A DNA stretch of 33,632 nucleotides from positions 1 to 33,632 of the forward strand of contig NZ_VCJS01000138.1 of the NCBI RefSeq assembly GCF_005893125.1. Reading direction: 5' to 3'. The notes under the pieces were generated by a model, which worked only from the letters and a program-made list of their open reading frames with translations, was not told where the DNA came from and ran no database searches. Every line of letters starts with the position of its first letter. Within the stretch, counting starts at the first letter, position 1. The position numbers were made by a program, and so were the translations under genes. Shown here piece by piece: positions 18,137 to 26,078 of this stretch. Origin of the DNA: Nonomuraea basaltis. GTDB lineage: Bacteria > Actinomycetota > Actinomycetes > Streptosporangiales > Streptosporangiaceae.

Positions 18137-19158
18137 TGAGCGAGCCCACGAAATCCGCGCATCCGCCCGCGGAGAAAGCGGTCGCGACGGGACTGTCGAT
18201 GCGCGGACTCGGCACGGGCTTCATGGAGATGCGGCATCTCGGCCTGCTGGGCGCGCTGGCGCTCCTGGTGGTCGTCGGCCTGATCACCAGGCCGGAGAAC
18301 TTCGCCACCGCCTCCAACTTCGTCAGCATCCTGTCCCTGGCCGCCACGATCGGCGTGATCACGGTCGGGGCCACGTTCGTGATCATCGGCGGCGGGATCG
18401 ACCTGTCGGTGGGCGCGATCATGGCGCTGGCCTCGGTCTGGGCGACGACGCTCGCCACGCAGTCGTACGGGCCGGTGGTGATGGTGATCTGCGCGATCCT
18501 CGTCGGCACCGGGGCGGGGCTGGTCAACGGGCTGCTGATCGCGTACGGGCGGCTGGTGCCGTTCATCGCCACGCTGGCCATGCTGGTGGCCGCCCGCGGG
18601 CTGGCGCAGCGCATGTCCGACAGGAAGACGCAGCTCATCCAGACCGACAACTCCGCCATCGTGAACCTGTCGACCACACGGGTGCTCGGCATCCCGCTGC
18701 TGGTCTACATCTTCGCCCTGGTCGTGGTGCTGGGGTGGATCGTGCTCAACCGCACGACGTTCGGGCGGCGGACGTACGCGGTCGGGGGCAACCCCGAGGC
18801 GGCCAGGCTGGCCGGCATCGACGTGCGCCGCCACACGATGCTGCTCTACGCCCTGTCCGGGCTGTGCTGCGGCATCGCCGCCATTCTGATCATGGCCAGG
18901 ACCACGACGGGCTCGTCCACCCACGGCGACCTGTACGAGCTCGACGCCATCGCCGCCGTGATCATCGGCGGCACGCTGCTCACCGGGGGCCGGGGGACGA
19001 TCATGGGCTCGATCCTGGGCCTGCTGATCTTCACCCTCATCACGAACCTGTTCATCCTCAACGGCCTCAACACCAGCGACCAGCTGATCGCCAAGGGCCT
19101 GATCATCGTCGTCGCCGTCCTTCTCCAGCGGCGGAACCTGAAGGAGAGATCACCATGA
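18133..19158 (+). CDS. Ribose-type sugar ABC transporter, permease
   Basis: This 341-residue integral membrane protein of the RbsC family has about 8-10 hydrophobic segments, starting at about residue 36 (LGLLGALALLVVVGLI). The conserved GGGIDLSVGAIMALA is at about 86-100, and the EAA-like cytoplasmic region VGGNPEAARLAGIDVRR is near residue 220. It forms the import channel with the ATPase encoded just before it. Translation can begin at GTG 18133 (4-bp GTGA overlap with the ATPase stop) or ATG 18136, and GGGAGG at 18122-18127 serves either. Its own stop overlaps the ATG of the binding-protein gene by 4 bp. Confidence 0.93.
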   Translation: MMSEPTKSAHPPAEKAVATGLSMRGLGTGFMEMRHLGLLGALALLVVVGLITRPENFATASNFVSILSLAATIGVITVGATFVIIGGGIDLSVGAIMALASVWATTLATQSYGPVVMVICAILVGTGAGLVNGLLIAYGRLVPFIATLAMLVAARGLAQRMSDRKTQLIQTDNSAIVNLSTTRVLGIPLLVYIFALVVVLGWIVLNRTTFGRRTYAVGGNPEAARLAGIDVRRHTMLLYALSGLCCGIAAILIMARTTTGSSTHGDLYELDAIAAVIIGGTLLTGGRGTIMGSILGLLIFTLITNLFILNGLNTSDQLIAKGLIIVVAVLLQRRNLKERSP

Positions 19159-20201
19159 GTGAGAACGTCGCGCGCAGAGGATTCCTCGTCGGCGGGGCCG
19201 TGCTCCTGGCGGCCGGTTGCACCAGCAACGAGCCCGCGGCCGGGCCCACCTCCGCGGCACCCGCTCCGGCCCCCGCGGCCAGCGGGAACGACCAGCCGGG
19301 CGAGAAGGTCGTGATCGGCTTCTCGGCGCCGGCCGCCGACCACGGGTGGATCGCGGCCATCGCCAAGAACGCCGAGAGCACCGCGAAGCAGTATTCGGAC
19401 ATCGAGTTCAAGCCCGTCGAGCCCACGAACGACATCAATCAGCAGATCTCGGCCGTCGAGTCGTTGATCGCGGCCAAGGTGAACGCGCTGGTGATCCTGC
19501 CCAACGACGGCCAGCAGCTGAACCAGGTCGCGCTGCAGGCCACGGAGGCGGGGATCCCGGTCATCAACCTTGACCGGATATTTCCGGACAAGTTGGCGTA
19601 CCGGACCTGGGTCGGCGGCGACAACTACGGCATGGGGGTCGCGGCCGGGCACTTCATCGGCAAGCAGCTCAAGGACAAGGGCGTCGCGAACCCGGTGATC
19701 GTCGAGATCCAGGGCATCGCCACGCTGCCGCTGACGCAGGATCGCAGCAAGGGCTTCGCCGACGCGCTGAAGACGTACGGGTTCAGCGTCACGGCCAAGC
19801 AGGACGCCAAGTTCACGGTCGAGACCGGCAACCAGGTGGCCACGTCGTTGCTCCAGGCGCACAAGAAGATCGACGCGCTCTGGAACCACGACGACGACCA
19901 GGGCGTCGGCGTGCTCGCCGCGATCAATGAGGCGAGCCGCGACGAGTTCATCATGGTCGGCGGAGCGGGCTCGCTCAACGCGATGAAGGAGATCCAGACC
20001 GGCACGTCGGTGCTGAAGGCGACCGTCACCTACAGCCCCACGATGGCCTCCTCGGCGATCAAACTCGCACGTCTGATCGCTCAGGGGAAGGGCATGAGTG
20101 ATCTGGTGGAGAACCAGGTGCCTCAGTCCATCACGCTCGCATCCGAGACCATTACGAAGGATAACGTCGAGAAGTACCTGGCGCTCGGCTTCGAATCCTG
20201 A
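19155..20201 (+). CDS. Sugar ABC transporter substrate-binding lipoprotein
   Basis: This 348-residue periplasmic-binding-protein-type (peripla_BP_4, RbsB-like) protein starts with a signal peptide containing a twin-arginine RRGFLV and the lipobox LLAAGC, with C22 as lipid attachment site. It is thus probably a Tat-exported lipoprotein on the outer face of the membrane. A Pro/Ala-rich linker (about 26-47) leads to the binding domain, which opens with VVIGFSAPAADHGWIAAIAKNA. DGQQLNQVALQATEAGIPVINLDR is the usual first-domain edge, and WNHDDDQGVGVLAAI belongs to the second lobe. It delivers a sugar or cyclitol to the permease. The ligand cannot be told from sequence, although two nearby enzymes imply one that is oxidised or epimerised. 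AGGAGAG lies at 19142-19148. Confidence 0.93.
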   Translation: MSENVARRGFLVGGAVLLAAGCTSNEPAAGPTSAAPAPAPAASGNDQPGEKVVIGFSAPAADHGWIAAIAKNAESTAKQYSDIEFKPVEPTNDINQQISAVESLIAAKVNALVILPNDGQQLNQVALQATEAGIPVINLDRIFPDKLAYRTWVGGDNYGMGVAAGHFIGKQLKDKGVANPVIVEIQGIATLPLTQDRSKGFADALKTYGFSVTAKQDAKFTVETGNQVATSLLQAHKKIDALWNHDDDQGVGVLAAINEASRDEFIMVGGAGSLNAMKEIQTGTSVLKATVTYSPTMASSAIKLARLIAQGKGMSDLVENQVPQSITLASETITKDNVEKYLALGFES

Positions 20202-20212
20202 TCGGGGGTTGC

Positions 20213-21370
20213 ATGTCAGACAAGACCACCATCGGCGTGGGCATGGTCGGCTACGCGTTCATGGGCCGCGTCCACTCCCAGGCCTGGCGCAGCGTGGGCG
20301 CCTTCTTCGACCTGCCGCTGGCGCCGCGCATGGCGGTGCTCGCCGGCCGGTCGAAGGAGCGCACCGAGGCCGCCGCCGCGCAGCTCGGCTGGGCCGGCGT
20401 CGAGACGGACTGGAGAGAGCTGGTCAAGCGCGACGACGTGCAGATCGTCGACATCTGCACGCCCGGTGACTCGCACGCCGAGATCGCCGTCGCCGCGCTG
20501 GCCGCCGGCAAGCACGTGATCTGCGAGAAGCCGCTGGCCACCACCGTCGCCGAGGCCGAGGCCATGGTGCGGGCGGCGGCCGCCGCGCCGGCTTCGGTCA
20601 GGAGCATGGTGGCCTTCAACTACCGGCGGGTGCCCGCGATCGCGCTCGCCCGCCGGTACGTCGAGGAGGGCCGGCTCGGCGAGATCCGGCACGTGCGGGC
20701 CCAATACCTGCAGGACTGGATCGTCGATCCGGAGTTCCCGCTGGTGTGGCGGCTGCAGAAGGACAAGGCCGGGGCCGGCGCGCTCGGCGACATCGGCTCG
20801 CACATCGTGGACGCGGCCGAGTTCATCACCGGGCAGCACGTCGTCGGTGTGTCGGGGCTGACGGAGACCTTCATCAAGCAGCGCCCCCTGGCGGGCGAGT
20901 CGGCCGGTCTCGGCGCCTCGCGTATGGACGCGACAGGCGAGGTCACGGTCGACGACGCCGCGCTGTTCTTCGGCCGGATGTCGGGCGGGGCGGTGGCGTC
21001 GTTCGAGGCCACGCGCTTCGCCACCGGTCGCAAGAACGCCATGCGCATCGAGATCAACGGTCAGCTCGGCAGCCTGGCGTTCGACTTCGAGGCCATGAAC
21101 GAGCTGTGGTTCAGCGCCGGCGGCGGCGGCTTCGAGCGGATCCTGGTCACCGAGCCCGATCATCCGTACGTGGGCGCCTGGTGGCCGCCCGGGCACGGAC
21201 TCGGCTACGAGCACACCTTCACCCACGAGATCAAGGACTTCCTGGAGGCGATCGCCGCCGGAACCGACCCTTCGCCGTCGTTCGCCGACGGGCTGCGGGT
21301 GCAACGGGTGCTGGAGGCGGTCGAGCGCAGTGCGGCTGACGGCAGCCGCTACACGAACGTGGAGGATTGA
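20213..21370 (+). CDS. Gfo/Idh/MocA family oxidoreductase
   Basis: This 385-residue NAD(P)-dependent sugar or inositol dehydrogenase-like protein has an N-terminal Rossmann domain with GVGMVGYAFMGRVHSQAW, where the usual GxGxxG is spread as G-M-V-G-Y-A-F-M-G. The family motif is EKPLA (105-109) with K106. The catalytic triad region is GDIGSHIVDAAEF, with D193, H197 and D200 conserved. The following domain is the open-faced beta-sheet for substrate and oligomer contacts. It probably oxidises a hydroxyl of the imported sugar or cyclitol to a ketone. It lies 11 bp after the binding-protein gene and 3 bp before the isomerase gene, all on one transcript. Confidence 0.92.
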   Translation: MSDKTTIGVGMVGYAFMGRVHSQAWRSVGAFFDLPLAPRMAVLAGRSKERTEAAAAQLGWAGVETDWRELVKRDDVQIVDICTPGDSHAEIAVAALAAGKHVICEKPLATTVAEAEAMVRAAAAAPASVRSMVAFNYRRVPAIALARRYVEEGRLGEIRHVRAQYLQDWIVDPEFPLVWRLQKDKAGAGALGDIGSHIVDAAEFITGQHVVGVSGLTETFIKQRPLAGESAGLGASRMDATGEVTVDDAALFFGRMSGGAVASFEATRFATGRKNAMRIEINGQLGSLAFDFEAMNELWFSAGGGGFERILVTEPDHPYVGAWWPPGHGLGYEHTFTHEIKDFLEAIAAGTDPSPSFADGLRVQRVLEAVERSAADGSRYTNVED

Positions 21371-21373
21371 CAC

Positions 21374-22378
21374 ATGCGACCAGTCACGCTGTTCACCGGA
21401 CAGTGGGCCGACCTGCCGTTCGAGGAGGTGTGCCGGCTGGCGGCCGAATGGGGCTACGACGGGCTCGAGATCGCCTGCTCCGGCGACCACTTCGACGTCG
21501 CCCAGGCCATGGCGGACCCGTCGTACGTGGAGCAGAAGCGCGCCCAGCTCGACAAGCACGGCCTCAAGGTGTGGACCATCTCCAACCACCTGGTCGGCCA
21601 GGCCGTCTGCGACCACCCCATCGACGAGCGCCACAAGGCCATCCTGCCGGCCCGCATCTGGGGCGAGGGCGACCCCGAGTCGGTACGCCAGGCCGCCGCC
21701 GAGGAGATGAAGAACACCGCGCGGGCGGCCTCGCTGCTGGGCGTGGACACGGTCGTGGGCTTCACCGGCTCGTCGATCTGGCACACGGTCGCCATGTTCC
21801 CGCCGGTGCCCGCCTCGGCGATCGACGCCGGCTACCAGGACTTCGCCGACCGCTGGAACCCCATCCTCGACGTCTTCGACGAGGTCGGCGTCCGCTTCGC
21901 GCACGAGGTCCACCCGAGCGAGATCGCCTACGACTACTACACGACCGTCCGGACCCTGGAGGCCATCGACCACCGGCTCGCCTTCGGGCTCAACTGGGAC
22001 CCGTCGCACATGGTCTGGCAGGACCTGGACCCGGTGGGGTTCATCCTGGACTTCAAGGACCGGATCTACCACGTGGACTGCAAGGACACGCGCATGCGCG
22101 TGGGCGACGGCCGCAAGGGCCGCCTGTCCTCGCACCTGCCGTGGGCGGACATGCGGCGCGGCTGGGACTTCGTCTCGACCGGGCGCGGTGACGTGCCGTG
22201 GGAGGACTGCTTCCGTGCCCTGAACTCGATCGGGTACGAAGGGCCGATCTCGATCGAGTGGGAGGACGCGGGGATGGACCGGCTGGACGGGGCTCGGGAG
22301 GCGCTGGGCTACATCCGCAAGCTCAACTCCATCACCCCGCCCGCCACCGCCTTCGACGCGGCCTTCTCCACGACGTAA
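21374..22378 (+). CDS. TIM-barrel sugar isomerase/epimerase family protein
   Basis: This 334-residue protein belongs to the xylose isomerase-like TIM-barrel superfamily, as used by inosose dehydratase, hydroxypyruvate isomerase and tagatose 3-epimerase. Likely metal ligands are E178 (FAHEVHP), D209 with H212 (NWDPSHM), H233 (IYHVDCKD) and E295 (ISIEWED). The strand GYDGLEIA near the N-terminus is also typical. It probably rearranges the ketone made by the Gfo/Idh/MocA enzyme encoded just before it. GGAGGA at 21361-21366 lies before ATG 21374, inside the end of the preceding gene. It is the last gene of the operon, with a perfect hairpin 18 bp after the stop. Confidence 0.9.
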   Translation: MRPVTLFTGQWADLPFEEVCRLAAEWGYDGLEIACSGDHFDVAQAMADPSYVEQKRAQLDKHGLKVWTISNHLVGQAVCDHPIDERHKAILPARIWGEGDPESVRQAAAEEMKNTARAASLLGVDTVVGFTGSSIWHTVAMFPPVPASAIDAGYQDFADRWNPILDVFDEVGVRFAHEVHPSEIAYDYYTTVRTLEAIDHRLAFGLNWDPSHMVWQDLDPVGFILDFKDRIYHVDCKDTRMRVGDGRKGRLSSHLPWADMRRGWDFVSTGRGDVPWEDCFRALNSIGYEGPISIEWEDAGMDRLDGAREALGYIRKLNSITPPATAFDAAFSTT

Positions 22379-22395
22379 CCCACCGAGTCGTCCCC

Positions 22396-22421
22396 TCCCG
22401 GGCCGCGCGTGCGGCCCGGGA
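22396..22421. terminator. Bidirectional terminator between sugar operon and alcohol dehydrogenase
   Basis: TCCCGGGCCGC (22396-22406), loop GCGT, GCGGCCCGGGA (22411-22421) form a perfect 11-bp stem. It sits between the convergent ends of the isomerase gene (22378) and the alcohol dehydrogenase gene (22438), so it can stop transcription from both sides. Confidence 0.88.
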
Positions 22422-22437
22422 ATCGGCTCAGGGGCGG

Positions 22438-23526
22438 TCAGTCCATGAGGACGATCTGGCGGAGGACCTCGCCGCTCCGCAGCGCCTGGACCGCGTCGTT
22501 CAGGTCGCCGAGGCGGATGCGGGCGCTGATCATCGATTCGAGGTCCAGGGTGCCGGCCTTGTAGAGCTTGGCGAAGTAGGGGAAGTCGTGGCGCACGTCC
22601 GCCTCGCCGTACAGGCTGGACAGCAGGTTCTTGCCCTCGAACAGCAGGCTGAACGCCGAGATCGACACCATGTCGTCCATGGCGCCCGCGCCGACCACGA
22701 TGACGTCGCCGCCGGCCCGCGTGATCTGCCACGCGCTCTGGATGGTGGCCGACTTGCCGACCACCTCGAAGCCGTAGTCGAAGCCGGCGCCGCCGGTGAG
22801 CTCGCCGAGCGCCTCCGGCACCCCCTCGGGCGTGACCGCGTGCGTCGCCCCGACCTTCTTGGCCAGCTCGTGCTTGGACTCCAGCGGGTCCACCGCGAGG
22901 ATCACCCTGGCGCCGGAGAGGCGGGCGCCCTGGATGACCGACAGTCCGACTCCGCCGCAGCCGATCACCGCGACCGTGGAGCCCGGGCGTACCTTCGCGG
23001 TGTTGATCGCGGCGCCCACGCCGGTCGTGATGCCGCAGCCGATCAGGGCCGCCGCCTCCCACGGCACCTCCGCGTCGATCTTGATCGCGCCCTGCCAGGG
23101 CACGATGATCTCCTCGGCCCACGTGCCGCAGCCCGCCATCCCGTACGCCGTCGCCCCGTCGCCGCCGAACCGGAAGTTGCCCTTGGTGAAGCCCTCGATC
23201 ACGTACTTCATGCACAGGTACGGCTGGCCGCCCAGGCACAGGTCGCACTCCTGGCAGGACGGCCGCCAGTTGATCACCACGTGGTCGCCCGGCTGGACGG
23301 AGGTGACGTGCTCGCCCACCTCGACCACCTCACCCGAGCCCTCGTGGCCCGGGATGAGCGGCACGGGCTGCGGCAGCACGCCGGACATGGCCGACAGGTC
23401 CGAGTGGCAGACGCCGGTGGCTCTGATCCGGACGCGTACGTCCGTGGGTCCGACCGGCGTCAGGGTGACGTCGTCACGGATCTCGAGCTTGTCGTTGCCT
23501 ACGGCGTGCAGGATTGCGGCGCGCAT
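22438..23526 (-). CDS. Zinc-dependent alcohol dehydrogenase (class III-like)
   Basis: This 362-residue enzyme is a zinc-dependent medium-chain alcohol dehydrogenase. Catalytic zinc ligands are C40 (TGVCHSD), H61 with E62 (PGHEGSG) and C164 (LIGCGITTGVGA). Four structural-zinc cysteines lie at C91, C94, C97 and C105. The NAD loop is GCGGVG (189-194), and D213 (ILAVDPLESK) points to NAD over NADP. It resembles the actinobacterial long-chain/class III alcohol dehydrogenases. It is the last gene of the PPOX-ferredoxin-dehydrogenase operon, 41 bp after the ferredoxin gene, with AGGAGG at 23535-23540 (minus strand). It may oxidise an alcohol formed or bound by the redox partners, but the substrate is not known. 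Confidence 0.92.
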   Translation of the reverse strand: MRAAILHAVGNDKLEIRDDVTLTPVGPTDVRVRIRATGVCHSDLSAMSGVLPQPVPLIPGHEGSGEVVEVGEHVTSVQPGDHVVINWRPSCQECDLCLGGQPYLCMKYVIEGFTKGNFRFGGDGATAYGMAGCGTWAEEIIVPWQGAIKIDAEVPWEAAALIGCGITTGVGAAINTAKVRPGSTVAVIGCGGVGLSVIQGARLSGARVILAVDPLESKHELAKKVGATHAVTPEGVPEALGELTGGAGFDYGFEVVGKSATIQSAWQITRAGGDVIVVGAGAMDDMVSISAFSLLFEGKNLLSSLYGEADVRHDFPYFAKLYKAGTLDLESMISARIRLGDLNDAVQALRSGEVLRQIVLMD

Positions 23527-23567
23527 GTGGGGTTCCTCCTCCTGGCTCGACGGCTTGTCCTCGAGGG

Positions 23568-23759
23568 CTATTCCTCGATGGATAGGGCGGCTTTGGGGCA
23601 GGACCTCACCGCGTGGCGGACTCGGTCCTGTAGCTCGGGGGGTGGTTCTGGAAGAAGGATGTGCAGCTGGTCGTCGTCGTCCACCTCGAACACTTCCGGC
23701 GCGAGCCCCATGCACACCGCGTTGGCCTCGCAGACCAGCTCGTCCACCTTGACTTTCAT
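23568..23759 (-). CDS. Small three-cysteine ferredoxin
   Basis: This 63-residue ferredoxin has C10, C16 and C54 (VCEANAVC and SCPKAAL). The spacing is that of actinobacterial [3Fe-4S] ferredoxins. The residue where a fourth cysteine would sit in [4Fe-4S] forms is N13. The middle is strongly acidic (EVDDDD), as expected for an electron carrier. Such ferredoxins usually serve cytochrome P450s. No P450 lies in this operon; the only one seen is the fragment at the window's right end. The ATG at 23757-23759 overlaps the stop of the PPOX gene (ATGA), so the two are coupled. The ribosome binding site AGGAGG lies inside the PPOX gene. In mycobacteria the similar FdxD is encoded beside hsd4A, and an HSD4-like gene also occurs in this window. 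Confidence 0.93.
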   Translation of the reverse strand: MKVKVDELVCEANAVCMGLAPEVFEVDDDDQLHILLPEPPPELQDRVRHAVRSCPKAALSIEE

Positions 23760-24208
23760 GTGAGCCTCCTGTGGTCCCATGAGACCACTTTGGTGCGCTC
23801 GACGACGTACGCAACCCGCTTGAGCCCGGTCTGCCCGACGTACGGGCGGAGCATCTCGTCCGGTACGCCCGGGGTCATCCTGCGGGCGACCGTCATGCCG
23901 ATGGCCATGACGTGATCCCGGTCGTCGATCCGCTCGGCCTTGCCGTAGAGCAGGATGCCGCGTAGCTCGTTGTAGTCGTCGCCGGCCTCGATGAGGCAGC
24001 TCACCCGGGGGTCGCGGGCCAGGTTGCGGGCCTTCTGCGCCTTGCCGTAGGTCCAGAAGGCGATCCGCCCCGCGTCCAGACCGTAGAACATGGTCACCAG
24101 GTGCGGCGTGCCGTCCGGGTTGATGGTCGCCAGCTGCAGCTTGCGTGAGCTCTCCAGGAAGGCCGTGACGTCGTCGTCCGACATCGCGATGCGAGCGCGC
24201 TGATTCAC
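23756..24208 (-). CDS. PPOX-class (possibly F420-dependent) oxidoreductase
   Basis: This 150-residue protein of the pyridoxamine-phosphate-oxidase-like split beta-barrel family has LQLATINPDGTPHLVTMFYGL near the N-terminus, then IAFWTYGKAQKARNLARDPRVSCLIEAG, the phosphate-binding segment of the FMN/F420 subgroups. It probably binds FMN or F420 and reduces a small substrate. I chose GTG 24208 (reading VNQRARIAMSDD) because relatives often begin with NQRA-IAM, and because TCTACT lies 6 nt upstream as a leaderless -10. ATG 24184 is an alternative with no ribosome binding site. It is the first gene of an operon with the ferredoxin and the alcohol dehydrogenase, and a KstR-type palindrome covers its promoter. 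Confidence 0.85.
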   Translation of the reverse strand: MNQRARIAMSDDDVTAFLESSRKLQLATINPDGTPHLVTMFYGLDAGRIAFWTYGKAQKARNLARDPRVSCLIEAGDDYNELRGILLYGKAERIDDRDHVMAIGMTVARRMTPGVPDEMLRPYVGQTGLKRVAYVVERTKVVSWDHRRLT

Positions 24209-24216
24209 GTGCCAAG

Positions 24217-24234
24217 TAGAACAGGTTCCAGAAC
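24217..24234. promoter_or_regulatory. KstR-type operator over the PPOX promoter
   Basis: TAGAACAGGTTCCA (24217-24230) matches TNNAACNNGTTNNA at all fixed positions. It continues as GTTC-CA-GAAC (24225-24234), so three half-sites GAAC, GTTC, GAAC alternate every six bases. On the minus strand the motif overlaps the TCTACT -10 just before GTG 24208, so binding should repress the PPOX operon. Confidence 0.55.
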
Positions 24235-24287
24235 AGGGCTGCAAGGGGTCCCTGGAATGTTATTCGGTTCGGCTAGTGTGACCTCCT

Positions 24288-24923
24288 ATGACCATGCCGT
24301 CAGAGCTGCTCTACGCAGCGAAGCATGCCAAGGGATTCATGCCGACCAACGAAGGGCTGGCCCTGTACGACGCGGCCTGCCGGTACGGCAAGGTCGGGCC
24401 CATCTGCGAGATCGGCACCTACTGCGGCAAGTCCGCGGTCTACCTCGGGGCGGCCGCCAGGCAGGCCGGTTCCGTGGTCGTCACCGTGGACCACCACCGC
24501 GGATCGGAGGAGATCCAGCCCGGGTGGGCGCACCACGACCCGACCCTGATCGACCTCCGGTTCGGGAAGATGGACTCGCTGCCGACCTTCCGGGCCACGA
24601 TCGCCGCGGCCGGGCTGGAGGACGAGGTGATCGCCGTCGTCGGCAGGTCGGAGCAGGTGGCCCGGCTCTGGAACACGCCGCTGGGCATGCTGTTCATCGA
24701 CGGCGGCCACTCCGAGGAGCCGGTCACCCGCGACTACGAGGGCTGGGCGCCGCATGTGACGGCGGGAGGGGGGCTGGTCTTCCACGACGTCTACCCCGAC
24801 CCCGCCGACGGCGGGCAGGCGCCGTACCGGATCTACCGGCGGGCGCTGGAGTCCGGGGCGTTCAACGAGGTGTCGGCGGAGGGGTCGCTCCGCGTACTGG
24901 AACGCGTGGGCCCGGGGATCTGA
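24288..24923 (+). CDS. Class I SAM-dependent methyltransferase
   Basis: This 211-residue Rossmann-fold methyltransferase has the SAM motif CEIGTYCGKSAVYLG (40-54), an acidic D68 after the second strand (VVTVDHH), and FIDGGHSEE (136-144) with a following HD (166-167). This is the pattern of the CmcI/Methyltransf_24 type, whose members often need a metal. The start is ATG 24288; ATG 24294 is also possible. TAGTGT (24274-24279) could be a -10 box, 8 nt upstream. It is a single-gene unit, diverging from the PPOX operon and meeting the DUF1702 gene 15 bp from its stop without an evident terminator. It probably methylates an oxygen or nitrogen of the product of the surrounding gene block. Confidence 0.87.
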   Translation: MTMPSELLYAAKHAKGFMPTNEGLALYDAACRYGKVGPICEIGTYCGKSAVYLGAAARQAGSVVVTVDHHRGSEEIQPGWAHHDPTLIDLRFGKMDSLPTFRATIAAAGLEDEVIAVVGRSEQVARLWNTPLGMLFIDGGHSEEPVTRDYEGWAPHVTAGGGLVFHDVYPDPADGGQAPYRIYRRALESGAFNEVSAEGSLRVLERVGPGI

Positions 24924-24938
24924 CTCGGAGGGTGCGGC

Positions 24939-25934
24939 CTAGGCGCGGTGGCGGCGGGTCCAGGAGTGGCGGGTCTGGGACTGCCAGCTGCGGAAGTCCT
25001 CGTGCGTGCGCGCTTCGTGCCCGAGCGCTATGAGCGCCCGGTCGGTCCAGGAGGCCGCCTCCTCCGGCTCGGCGCCCGCCAGGATCGGCACGGCCTGCGC
25101 CGCGTGATCCGGCAGCGCCCCCGACCGCAGCCGGGCGGCCACGGCGAACGCGCACCCCTGCGCCAGATGGGCGCGGAACCCGTCGGCCCCCGCGTGCTCG
25201 GTCAGCCACCACAGCTCGTCGGCCTCGGCCCCGCCCGTGTACGCCGCCGCGAACCCGATCCCGCTCCACAGGTCACCGCGCCGTACGGCCGGATAACCCG
25301 CGATCCTGGCGGCGACGTCGTCGGGCGAGGCGCAGTCGTGGTACCAGAGCAGCCGCCCCAGCCCCTGGTCGAACACGGCGCAGTGGGCCCTGGTGAGCAG
25401 ATCGGGCATCGTCCGCTCGCCCACCATCCGATCGGCCCTGGCCAGGCTCCACTGGAACCCGAACCCGTCCACCGCCAGCCATCGCAGCAGCGAGTGGGCC
25501 CGCCGTGCGCCGCGTACGGGCCGCAGGCGCAGCAGCGCGTACCCGCGGCCGACACCGAGGTACGCGGCGTGCCGGTGGTGCTGGGCGGGGCCGGCCAGTA
25601 GCTCGTGAAGGCGCCGGCCCCGAGTCAGCGTGAGCAGGTCGAGCATGGTGCAGGCGGCCGCCGCCCCCTCGTAGCCGAAGGGCCGCTGCTCGTCCGGGAT
25701 CTCCTCGACCTTCTCTACTTCTCTCGACATCACCGCATTGAAGCCGAAAACGTAGGATTTTTCGGCGTTGGTGAAGACAGTTCGAGAAGCTCCAGCTCTG
25801 AGTCGGAATCTTCGCCGGCCCAGATCGGACTCCAGCGGATCCTTGGCCAGGAACCTCCGCAGCCCCTTCGCCGGGGTCAGAGTCGGCTCGGCCCTGGCCT
25901 GCTCCAAGAATGATGTTGTGCCCGTGTCGCCCAC
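24939..25934 (-). CDS. DUF1702 family protein
   Basis: This protein of about 331 residues has the conserved features I associate with DUF1702: RPFGYEGAAAACTMLDLL, WLAVDGFGFQWSLA, VFDQGLGRLLWYHDC, RRGDLWSGIGFAAAYTGG and a WTDRALIAL tail. DUF1702 proteins occur repeatedly in enediyne polyketide clusters and elsewhere, but their activity is not established. No enediyne synthase is seen in this window. The start is uncertain: GTG 25934 has GGGGGA three bases upstream, while GTG 25964, ATG 25985 and TTG 26024 are in frame. It follows the prenyltransferase-like gene on the same strand by about 144 bp. That gap holds a modest TGCGCC-N10-GGCGCA repeat (25986-26007), so it may have its own promoter. 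Confidence 0.72.
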   Translation of the reverse strand: MGDTGTTSFLEQARAEPTLTPAKGLRRFLAKDPLESDLGRRRFRLRAGASRTVFTNAEKSYVFGFNAVMSREVEKVEEIPDEQRPFGYEGAAAACTMLDLLTLTRGRRLHELLAGPAQHHRHAAYLGVGRGYALLRLRPVRGARRAHSLLRWLAVDGFGFQWSLARADRMVGERTMPDLLTRAHCAVFDQGLGRLLWYHDCASPDDVAARIAGYPAVRRGDLWSGIGFAAAYTGGAEADELWWLTEHAGADGFRAHLAQGCAFAVAARLRSGALPDHAAQAVPILAGAEPEEAASWTDRALIALGHEARTHEDFRSWQSQTRHSWTRRHRA

Positions 25935-26078
25935 GCTTCCCCCGAAGACGCCTCGTACGGCCACACCCGAAGCTAGTAACCCCATTGCGCCTATCACCGG
26001 CGGCGCACCGGATTTCCCCGGCAAAGAACCCGCAAAAGCGCTTGTGGGCGGCCAAGTCGGGGCACCGGGTCCCGGAGG

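Noticed and set aside
20216..23248. Long minus-strand open frame of about 1000 codons across the sugar operon and alcohol dehydrogenase
   Set aside because: It runs antisense through three well-recognised genes and in the wrong frame through the dehydrogenase. No motif is seen in its product.
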